Source: JBEKCP01 sp050014815
GTDB taxonomy: Bacteria; Planctomycetota; Planctomycetia; Pirellulales; Thermoguttaceae
NCBI GenBank assembly: GCA_050014815.1
Contig: JBEKCP010000320.1
Coordinates: 1-7,133 of the forward strand
DNA length: 7,133 nt
Reading direction: 5' to 3'
Part shown: positions 1 through 4,084 of the stretch, one piece after another
Layout of the letters: every line of letters begins with the position of its first letter
Numbering within the stretch: the stretch's first letter is position 1
Notes under the pieces: generated by a model
Told to the model about the DNA's origin: nothing
The model's database searches: none
The model's input: the letters and a program-made list of their open reading frames with translations, nothing else
Translations under genes and position numbers: made by a program

Positions 1-405
1 GGCACGTTTCCCAGCGCCGTCGAGCACAAGACGGCGGATGGGAAAACGGAAAAGAGAATCGAGCCCGTGAAGGAAGGGGGCGACATCCAGTCCGGCTTCT
101 TCGACCTGTGGCTGCAGGAACACCCGGATGTGGACCTCCAGCCCGTGCCGGGCGACATGGTGATGGCTTCCGGCTCGGGCCTCGATCCGGACATCACGCT
201 GGATAATGCCCTCTGGCAGTTGAAGGAGCGGGTGGCCGCGGCCTGCGCGAAGAAAGCGGGGCGTGATGAGGCGGAGGTCCGCCAGGAGATCGAGACGTTG
301 CTTCAGAGGCAGAGTCGCTCGCCCTTGCGCGGTCTGGTGGGGGTCCCCCTGGTCAACGTCCTGGAGATCAACCGGATCTTGGCGGATCGTTACCCCGCGA
401 AGTGA
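1..405 (+). CDS. kdpC: Potassium-transporting ATPase subunit C, 3' part (5' end outside window)
   Basis: The frame is open from the first base and gives 134 residues up to the TGA at 403-405. The GTG at 67 is internal, not the real start. KdpC is the single-pass accessory subunit of the KdpFABC high-affinity K+ pump; it holds the complex together and assists ATP binding by KdpB. The diagnostic C-terminal signature is present: VMASGSGLDPDITLDNALWQ at about residues 75-94 of the fragment, then a charged helix and the closing VNVLEINRILADRY. The N-terminal membrane helix and the rest of the operon (kdpF, kdpA, kdpB) should lie upstream. The stretch before the signature has a charged segment (HKTADGKTEKR), so the protein may be longer than the roughly 190-residue E. 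coli form. No kdpD or kdpE follows; the next gene is convergent. The last two codons and the stop belong to a 78-bp tandem duplication. Family assignment is firm from the motif. Confidence 0.93.
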   Translation, partial: GTFPSAVEHKTADGKTEKRIEPVKEGGDIQSGFFDLWLQEHPDVDLQPVPGDMVMASGSGLDPDITLDNALWQLKERVAAACAKKAGRDEAEVRQEIETLLQRQSRSPLRGLVGVPLVNVLEINRILADRYPAK

Positions 406-416
406 TCGCGCAGTGT

Positions 417-466
417 GGGGACTGTCCCGATTTTCGCGGCTTCAGCCCGAAAATGGGACTGTCCCC
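417..466 (+). repeat. REP-like hairpin element, copy A
   Basis: The 50-bp imperfect inverted repeat opens with GGGGACTGTCCCGATTTTC and closes with GAAAATGGGACTGTCCCC. Each end also contains a small palindrome, GGGAC-T-GTCCC. The inner stem pairs ATTTTCG-GGC with GCC-CGAAAAT, with one bulged C and a TTCA loop. The central T in the outer palindrome gives the element an orientation, taken here as plus. It lies directly after the kdpC stop and could act as a transcription barrier or mRNA 3' stabiliser, which is inference. It encodes nothing. Confidence 0.85.
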
Positions 467-494
467 CTCGGCAGGCGAAGTGATCGCGCAGTGT

Positions 495-544
495 GGGGAC
501 TGTCCCGATTTTCGCGGCTTCAGCCCGAAAATGGGACTGTCCCC
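495..544 (+). repeat. REP-like hairpin element, copy B
   Basis: This copy is identical in sequence to the hairpin at 417-466 and in the same orientation, exactly 78 bp downstream. It is the second hairpin of the tandem duplication. On the minus strand it lies just beyond the 3' end of the convergent gene at 578-1399, so the hairpin pair may serve as a shared bidirectional terminator between the two genes. There is no U-tract, so a classical intrinsic terminator is not supported. Confidence 0.85.
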
Positions 545-577
545 CTCGGACGGCGAAGTGATCGCGCAGTGTGCGGG

Positions 578-1399
578 CTACATGGGCAGGTCGGCCTCGG
601 ACGGCGACTTCGGCCCCAACAGGCTCTCGATCATCCCCTGGACGTCGCTGGTCGTGTTGTAAAGCCGCAGGAGCCAGAGCGACTGGAACTGGCCGGTCGA
701 ATCGAGAACTTCGGAGGGCAGGCAGGCGAGGATGGCCGACGCGATGGCCTGGTTGAGGTCTTCGTTCGGGCTGGTCGGCGCCAGGCATTGGCGGAAGGCC
801 ATCCGCAGGGACGCGAGCACGAGCGGCCATGCCCGCCGCCGGGCCCTTCCGGGGCCCGACGCCTCGAAGTGCTCGGCGAAGTCCCGGGCGCGGTGGGGGT
901 CGATCGCGAACTCGACGACTTCATCCGCGGCCCCGAGGAAGCCCAACAGGAGGTCCGTCCATCGCTCGACGCGGCGGACGACGTGGTTCATCTTGACCGC
1001 CGCTTCGACGTCGATCGCCCGCCCTTGGATCAGGAGCATCAGCACGCGATGCCGGGCTTCGAGATGTCCGACGAGCACGCTTCGGGCCACCGCTCCGGCG
1101 TCGTCGGAGCCGTGCCGCCGCTCGCACAGGCACGCCAGGGCCGTCCAGACCCGCGTGAGCACCTCGCCCGTCAGGATCTCCTCCATCACGCTGCGGACAT
1201 GAGGCCACTTGACGGGCTCCGCCCCCTGGGCCCCCGCCGAGAAACTCCGGAGACTGCGGCCCCACCGGTCCAGGCGGCACTTCGACGCGGTCCAGTATTG
1301 CTCCAGGCCGTTGGCGGAGAGCCGCTGCGTGCCGCGGGTCAGGATCGCTCCCTGGGCCGACAGGACACCGGCCAATTCGACAAGTTGCCGAGCGTGCAT
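578..1399 (-). CDS. Hypothetical protein, 273 aa, predicted mostly alpha-helical
   Basis: I do not recognise the family. The chosen start is the ATG at 1399 (MHARQLVEL). An upstream in-frame ATG at 1522 would add 41 residues, mostly read through a hairpin repeat, and those look non-native. No good Shine-Dalgarno site precedes 1399. The protein is soluble in appearance, with no signal peptide or convincing membrane span. It is rich in Leu, Arg and Trp, with motifs such as EQYWTASKCRLDRWGRSL (residues 33-50), a helix VMEEILTGEVLTRVWTAL (71-88) followed by a cysteine pair near 90-92, and a basic GRARRRAW patch near 184-191. The stop TAG at 578-580 lies four bases from the 78-bp repeat. The consistent amphipathic helices and near-absence of low complexity suggest a real gene rather than a shadow. 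Function is unknown. Confidence 0.7.
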   Translation of the reverse strand: MHARQLVELAGVLSAQGAILTRGTQRLSANGLEQYWTASKCRLDRWGRSLRSFSAGAQGAEPVKWPHVRSVMEEILTGEVLTRVWTALACLCERRHGSDDAGAVARSVLVGHLEARHRVLMLLIQGRAIDVEAAVKMNHVVRRVERWTDLLLGFLGAADEVVEFAIDPHRARDFAEHFEASGPGRARRRAWPLVLASLRMAFRQCLAPTSPNEDLNQAIASAILACLPSEVLDSTGQFQSLWLLRLYNTTSDVQGMIESLLGPKSPSEADLPM

Positions 1400-1434
1400 G
1401 CAATGGTCCGGTTCTGGTATCGAGACGAGAGACT

Positions 1435-1472
1435 GCCCGGGAGAGCCTGAGGGGACCAAGGCTCTCCCGGGC
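1435..1472. repeat. Perfect 14-bp stem hairpin
   Basis: The arms GCCCGGGAGAGCCT (1435-1448) and AGGCTCTCCCGGGC (1459-1472) pair perfectly around a 10-nt loop, GAGGGGACCA. The hairpin lies 35 bp upstream of the minus-strand start codon at 1399, so if transcription starts further upstream it would be in that gene's leader. It abuts the dispersed hairpin element at 1476. There is no T-tract after either arm, which argues against a simple intrinsic terminator. Confidence 0.8.
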
Positions 1473-1475
1473 CGA

Positions 1476-1556
1476 GGGGACTGTCCCGATTTTCGGGCAC
1501 GGTGCGCGACCATGCAAAGCACGGTGCCCGGGTCGGACGAAAATGGGACTGTCCCC
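1476..1556 (+). repeat. REP-like hairpin element, copy C, with an enlarged and different tip
   Basis: The outer arms match copies A and B: GGGGACTGTCCCGATTTTC at 1476-1494 and GAAAATGGGACTGTCCCC at 1539-1556. The interior is unrelated in sequence and about 30 bp longer. That interior is itself nearly palindromic: CGGGCACGGTGC pairs with GCACGGTGCCCG with one G/G mismatch, around a loop of about 13 nt, followed by a few unpaired bases. The end arms are therefore kept while the tip varies but still pairs. Orientation is plus, as in A and B. Confidence 0.85.
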
Positions 1557-1633
1557 TTCTATTTCTGCTCGTGAACCTGGGGGAGCAAACCGGATGCCAA
1601 GTTGCCGCCGCCGGGCGCGGGGCGATACGGGAT

Positions 1634-1666
1634 GTTGCAAGTGTCTGCCAATACAAGACTTGCAAC
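1634..1666. repeat. Inverted repeat, 9-bp arms, 15-nt loop
   Basis: The arms GTTGCAAGT (1634-1642) and ACTTGCAAC (1658-1666) are perfectly complementary. The site lies in the gene-free stretch upstream of the toxin-antitoxin pair. It could be a stem of a small RNA or a protein-binding dyad; nothing in the sequence decides this. Confidence 0.6.
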
Positions 1667-1703
1667 CTTTGCCGGCCCTGGGCCACCGAGGTCCCTCACC
1701 CAC

Positions 1704-1725
1704 CATGTTGCCCGTCGGCAACATG
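1704..1725. repeat. Compact perfect hairpin, 9-bp stem, 4-nt loop
   Basis: CATGTTGCC (1704-1712) pairs perfectly with GGCAACATG (1717-1725) around a CGTC loop. The sequence after it (CAGTCGG) has no T-run, so a standard rho-independent terminator on the plus strand is not supported. It lies about 50 bp upstream of the promoter-like site for the toxin-antitoxin pair and might insulate it. Confidence 0.6.
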
Positions 1726-1775
1726 CAGTCGGAATCGGCAGAGAAGAAAGCCACCGCTGATGTAGCATGAACGAA

Positions 1776-1804
1776 TTGACATTCGCACGTATTATGTGTA
1801 CGCT
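1776..1804 (+). promoter_or_regulatory. Candidate sigma-70 promoter of the toxin-antitoxin pair
   Basis: A perfect -35 box TTGACA (1776-1781) is followed by a 17-bp spacer and a weak -10 box TACGCT (1799-1804), which keeps the key T, A and final T. It lies in the most AT-rich part of the intergenic region, about 50 bp before the antitoxin start. A better-looking TATTAT at 1805-1810 is 23 bp from the -35 box, too far for normal spacing. The call is based on motif and position only. Confidence 0.45.
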
Positions 1805-1811
1805 TATTATG
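1790..1811 (+). promoter_or_regulatory. Possible operator: two TATTATG direct repeats
   Basis: TATTATG occurs at 1790-1796 and again at 1805-1811, overlapping the candidate -10 region. Ribbon-helix-helix antitoxins commonly repress their own operon by binding short repeated sites over the promoter, and these repeats are placed as such an operator would be. The 15-bp spacing is more than one helical turn. This is suggestive only. Confidence 0.3.
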
Positions 1812-1839
1812 GTCAGATGCATTCTGGTCCACTGTCTCC

Positions 1840-1845
1840 AAGGTG
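1840..1845 (+). promoter_or_regulatory. Shine-Dalgarno-like site that fixes the antitoxin start
   Basis: AAGGTG lies 7 nt before the ATG at 1853. The alternative in-frame starts upstream (1796 and 1817) lack such a site, and the residues they would add do not resemble an antitoxin N-terminus. Confidence 0.5.
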
Positions 1846-1852
1846 CCCTCCC

Positions 1853-2191
1853 ATGGTCAATATCACACTCTCCGCCGAGGACGATCTGGTCGCCAAGGCC
1901 CGGGCGTATGCCCAAACGCACAATACGACTCTCAACCAGTTGATCCGCGATTACTTGGGACGGGTCACCGGGCAGGTCAACCCGCAACAGGCCGCCGAGG
2001 AGTTCGCTGATCTTGCCCGCAACCACGGCGGACGCTCCAACGAAGGTTTCACGTTCGATCGCCGCGATGCCCATGTTCGGCGGGCCAACACCCGGCGGAC
2101 CGACAGCCCGCGGGCCAATGCCCCGCGGGCCGATGCCCCGCGGGCCGATGCCCCGCGGGCCGATGCCCGGGGGAAGGACGGATCGCAGTGA
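1853..2191 (+). CDS. Antitoxin, ribbon-helix-helix-like (DUF6364-type), with repeat-extended C-terminus
   Basis: This 112-residue protein is the likely antitoxin of the PIN toxin that follows. It should bind the toxin and repress the operon. Residues 1-40 (from MVNITLSAEDDLVAKARAYA to LIRDYLGRVTG) have the short strand, helix and helix pattern of ribbon-helix-helix antitoxins of the DUF6364 kind. FDRRDAHVR (68-76) resembles the usual C-terminal toxin-binding tail of such proteins, which as I recall end near 75-85 residues. Here the chain continues for about 36 residues made mainly of five-residue units (RRANT, RRTDS, PRANA, then PRADA three times). That tail is low-complexity and probably disordered. 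The stop overlaps the toxin GTG by 4 bp (GTGA), so the two genes are translationally coupled. Start chosen from AAGGTG at 1840. The antitoxin role is inferred from fold pattern and context. Confidence 0.82.
   Translation: MVNITLSAEDDLVAKARAYAQTHNTTLNQLIRDYLGRVTGQVNPQQAAEEFADLARNHGGRSNEGFTFDRRDAHVRRANTRRTDSPRANAPRADAPRADAPRADARGKDGSQ
2078..2167 (+). repeat. Six 15-bp tandem repeats within the antitoxin gene
   Basis: The unit is CCGCGGGCCGATGCC. The last three copies are identical; the earlier ones diverge progressively (CCGCGGGCCAATGCC, CGGCGGACCGACAGC, CGGCGGGCCAACACC). The unit is a multiple of three, so gain or loss of copies keeps the antitoxin frame and its coupling to the toxin. The gradient of divergence suggests expansion at the 3' side. 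The copies carry the self-complementary core CCGCGG, which could fold in mRNA just upstream of the toxin start. Confidence 0.93.
2171..2178 (+). promoter_or_regulatory. Strong Shine-Dalgarno site of the toxin gene
   Basis: GGGAAGGA lies 9 nt before the toxin GTG at 2188 and begins four bases after the last 15-bp repeat. It supports the GTG start and is one of the best ribosome binding sites in the window. It could be masked if the GC-rich repeats fold back on it. Confidence 0.6.
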
Positions 2192-2616
2192 ACAAGGTCT
2201 TCCTCGACACCAATCTGATCGTCTATGCCAACGACACCCGCGACGCCGAGAAGCATGCCCGGGCCATCGAGTTGGTCACGGCGGCGATGCGCGAGGGCAC
2301 GGGCGTCATCTCCACCCAGGTAATGCAAGAGTATGCGGTGGTGGCCGGCAGTAAACTCCAACAGGATCCCGATACGATCCTGCGGCAGTTGTTGCTACTG
2401 GAATCGTTCGAAGTAGTGCAGATCACGCCGGCGCTGATTCGCCGCGCGTTGGAGCTGCAGTTCCGCTACCAGATCGACTACTGGGACGCCGGCATCCTGG
2501 CGGCCGCCGAGCATGCGCGATGCCACGTGCTCTGGTCGGAAGATTTTAACCCGGGCCAGCTTTACGCGACGGTCCACGTGGAGAACCCGCTGGCGGCCCC
2601 TCGCAAGAAAGCGTAG
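2188..2616 (+). CDS. PIN-domain ribonuclease toxin (VapC-like)
   Basis: This 142-residue protein spans a single PIN domain, the usual size for a VapC-type toxin. PIN toxins are Mg2+-dependent endoribonucleases that cut tRNA or rRNA and stop translation unless bound by their antitoxin. The acidic residues expected at the active site are visible: D7 in VFLDTNLIVYA, E48 in TQVMQEYAVV, D100 in YWDAGILAAAE and D119 in LWSEDFNPG. The closing SEDF-x-x-G motif is typical, and all four acids are intact, so the enzyme should be active. The GTG start overlaps the antitoxin stop by 4 bp and has a good Shine-Dalgarno site. The last 71 bp are antisense to the 3' end of the convergent glycosyltransferase gene. 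The RNA target cannot be read from sequence, and I give no symbol because the subfamily is uncertain. Confidence 0.9.
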   Translation: MNKVFLDTNLIVYANDTRDAEKHARAIELVTAAMREGTGVISTQVMQEYAVVAGSKLQQDPDTILRQLLLLESFEVVQITPALIRRALELQFRYQIDYWDAGILAAAEHARCHVLWSEDFNPGQLYATVHVENPLAAPRKKA

Positions 2617-3745
2617 GCGCCTTCCACGCGAGGGCGAAACTCGCAACGTCGAACGCCGCCCGCGGCCGGCCCAGCCGCCGCGCGTTGGCCTTCATCCGCT
2701 GGAGGCGGGCCGGATCGTCCAGAAGTTGCGTCAGCTTGTAGGGCAGCGTCGCCACGTTATTCATTTTAATGGCCGCCCCGTTCTCCAGGAGGAAGTCGCT
2801 GTTGCGGGTCTCCTGTCCGGGGATCGGATTGGCGATCACCAGGGCCGCGCCCCGCGCCAGCACCTCGGAGGTGGTCAGGCCGCCCGGCTTCGACAGCACG
2901 ATGTCGGCGGCGGCCATCCACTCGTCCATCTGGTCGGTGAAGCCGAGGATCTTGGCCCGGTGCCGCGGGGGGACCTCGACCTGCTGGAGCCGCTCGCGGA
3001 GCTCTTCATTGCGGCCGGACACGACAACGACCTCCAGCGGCCTGGCCACGGAGAGGACTCCGCGCAGCAGCTTCTCGACGGGCCCGAGGCCGAACCCGCC
3101 GGCAAGCTGGAGGATCACCGGGCGGTCATCCCCCAGGCCCAGCCGCCGGCGGCAGTCGGCGGTCGATTTGGCCTCGCTGAAGACGGGATGGATCGGGATT
3201 CCGGTCACCGTAATCAGGTCTGCGGCAACGCCCCAGTGGCGCAAGTAGGCGGCGCCTTCTTCCGTCGCCGTGAAGTAATGCTCGCACGGCGGATTGACCC
3301 AGAGGCGGTGCGTCTCGAAGTCGGTGGTCACGGTGAACTGCGGCGTGTCGAGGTCCCCTTTCCGCCGCAGGGCCGCGATGATCTCGGCCGGCAGGAAGTG
3401 CGTGTTGACAATCACGTCCCAAGTCTCCGACTTGAGCAGGCGCGAGAGCCGCCCCAGGTTGAGCCGCTCGACGAGCAATCGCAGGCGGTCGGCCTTTCGC
3501 CGGGCCGAAGGGGGCCGGTCGAGCAGGTCGTACACATAGCCGAGGATCTGCGGGGCGTTGTTCACGAGGTCGAAGTAAGTGCGGCCGTACACGCGGCGGA
3601 ACGCGGCGTTGGTCAGCGCCAGCACGTCGAGGTTCTTGACCGTGGCGTCCGGGGCGAGCAATCGCAGGGCGGCTTCGACGGCCTCGGCCGCCCGCAGGTG
3701 CCCCGCCCCTACCGCGGCCGACAACACGAGAATGCGTCGGGACAT
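2546..3745 (-). CDS. Glycosyltransferase, MGDG synthase/GT28 family (processive diacylglycerol glucosyltransferase-like)
   Basis: This 399-residue protein has the two-Rossmann GT-B layout of MGDG synthases and bacterial UgtP-like enzymes, which move a sugar from a UDP-sugar to diacylglycerol at the inner face of the membrane. The N-terminal acceptor motif is VLSAAVGAGHLRAAEA (residues 7-22). TDFETHRLWV (141-150) and TGIPIHPVF (181-189) are typical mid-region motifs. The donor-binding loop is KPGGLTTSEVLARG (286-299), followed by NPIPGQE (306-312). There is no signal peptide or membrane span, as usual for this family. The start is the ATG at 3745, with a weak GAAGG at 3757-3761 upstream; an ATG at 3796 would read through a hairpin repeat. 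The last 22 residues (from TLSCEGPP) are antisense to the toxin gene, are Pro/Gly-rich and look non-native. The exact acceptor and sugar are unknown; MurG-like function is unlikely given the motifs. Confidence 0.88.
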   Translation of the reverse strand: MSRRILVLSAAVGAGHLRAAEAVEAALRLLAPDATVKNLDVLALTNAAFRRVYGRTYFDLVNNAPQILGYVYDLLDRPPSARRKADRLRLLVERLNLGRLSRLLKSETWDVIVNTHFLPAEIIAALRRKGDLDTPQFTVTTDFETHRLWVNPPCEHYFTATEEGAAYLRHWGVAADLITVTGIPIHPVFSEAKSTADCRRRLGLGDDRPVILQLAGGFGLGPVEKLLRGVLSVARPLEVVVVSGRNEELRERLQQVEVPPRHRAKILGFTDQMDEWMAAADIVLSKPGGLTTSEVLARGAALVIANPIPGQETRNSDFLLENGAAIKMNNVATLPYKLTQLLDDPARLQRMKANARRLGRPRAAFDVASFALAWKAPTLSCEGPPAGSPRGPSRKAGPG

Positions 3746-3782
3746 GGGATGGTTCGCCTTCAGGTTCGGTGGTCCGGCCGAA

Positions 3783-3833
3783 GGGGACAGTCCCATTTTC
3801 GCGGCCCCAGCCGCGAAAATCGGGACAGTCCCC
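3783..3833 (-). repeat. REP-like hairpin element, copy D (reverse orientation)
   Basis: The element reads GGGGACAGTCCC (3783-3794), then a perfect 11-bp stem ATTTTCGCGGC / GCCGCGAAAAT around a CCCA loop (3806-3809), then C and GGGACAGTCCCC (3822-3833). The central A in the outer palindromes, and the extra C on the right side, show it is the reverse complement of the orientation of the other three copies. Its tip pairs better than copies A and B, where one arm lacks a base. It begins 38 bp upstream of the glycosyltransferase start codon and so probably lies in that gene's leader or promoter region. Confidence 0.88.
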
Positions 3834-3993
3834 GTGAACGGTTACGGGGCGCGCAAGCAAGGCCCCCGGTTTGTCAAGGGCACCTTTGGCCACGATTATG
3901 GTTCATTGCAAACTACTCTGGAACCTTCGGCCAGTCAAGGGGTTACAAGCGATGTCCTGATCGCCGTGTTCGGCCTCGTGTCGCGGTTGTCAT

Positions 3994-4021
3994 TTGAGAG
4001 TTTGCAAGAGTTCAGTAGAAT
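3994..4021 (+). promoter_or_regulatory. Candidate sigma-70 promoter of the hsp70-family gene
   Basis: TTGAGA (3994-3999, five of six to consensus) and TAGAAT (4016-4021, five of six) are separated by 16 bp. They lie 63 bp before the GTG start in a locally AT-richer stretch. No heat-shock element such as a CIRCE inverted repeat is seen nearby, so heat regulation is not indicated. Confidence 0.5.
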
Positions 4022-4084
4022 CTGGGAGCAGTCGGGTTTCGGTTTGTTCGACGGTCTCGACGTTTCACCCTGCGGCATTCCACC

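Larger units (their letters stand above)
397..573. repeat. 78-bp tandem direct repeat, two full copies plus a 21-bp third start
   Basis: Copies run 397-474 and 475-552, with a 21-bp partial copy at 553-573. The shared 21-mer begins GCGAAGTGATCGCGCAGTGT. Each full unit is about 20 bp of flank, a 50-bp hairpin element and an 8-bp spacer. The two full copies differ mainly in the spacer (CTCGGCAG versus CTCGGACG). The first 21-mer contains the last two codons and stop of kdpC. The third ends four bases before the stop codon of the convergent gene at 578. The repeats therefore fill the entire gap between two convergent genes. Recent tandem duplication is the simplest reading; repeated insertion with a copied target is an alternative. 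Confidence 0.92.
1400..1852. other. Intergenic region between the hypothetical gene and the toxin-antitoxin pair
   Basis: No convincing gene is seen in these 453 bases. Open frames here read through inverted repeats and give arginine- and proline-rich shadows. The stretch holds a 14-bp-stem hairpin (1435-1472), a large copy of the dispersed hairpin family (1476-1556), two smaller inverted repeats (1634-1666 and 1704-1725) and, at its right edge, a more AT-rich patch with a promoter-like site. The two divergent genes it separates must both be driven from within it. Confidence 0.75.
3746..4084. other. Divergent intergenic region between the glycosyltransferase and hsp70 genes
   Basis: These 339 bases separate two divergent genes. 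The left part holds the reversed hairpin copy at 3783-3833 and the right part a promoter-like pair of boxes at 3994-4021. The middle (about 3840-3980) has no gene, strong inverted repeat or terminator that I can support. Short open frames here are arginine-rich shadows. Confidence 0.7.

Noticed and set aside
397..573. CRISPR array
   Set aside because: The repeats are directly tandem with a 78-bp unit and near-identical interior, not short repeats with unique spacers; no cas genes are present.
263..1450. A 395-codon plus-strand frame from inside kdpC through the repeats and the unknown gene
   Set aside because: It overlaps kdpC in the wrong frame, reads through both hairpin repeats, and is antisense to a more protein-like frame.
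1400..1522. A 41-residue N-terminal extension of the unknown minus-strand protein, from an ATG at 1522
   Set aside because: The extension is read through the 14-bp hairpin and copy C of the dispersed repeat, and its composition is unlike the rest of the protein.
1630..1700. A tRNA-like fold around the 9-bp inverted repeat
   Set aside because: No T-arm consensus, acceptor stem or anticodon loop of the proper length could be fitted.
1796..1852. An upstream start for the antitoxin at 1796 (or ATG 1817)
   Set aside because: The candidate promoter boxes extend to 1804, the added residues do not look like an antitoxin N-terminus, and AAGGTG is well placed for the ATG at 1853.
2513..3997. A 494-codon plus-strand open frame across the glycosyltransferase gene
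   Set aside because: It is antisense to a gene with clear GT28-type motifs and runs through a hairpin repeat; no recognisable domain.
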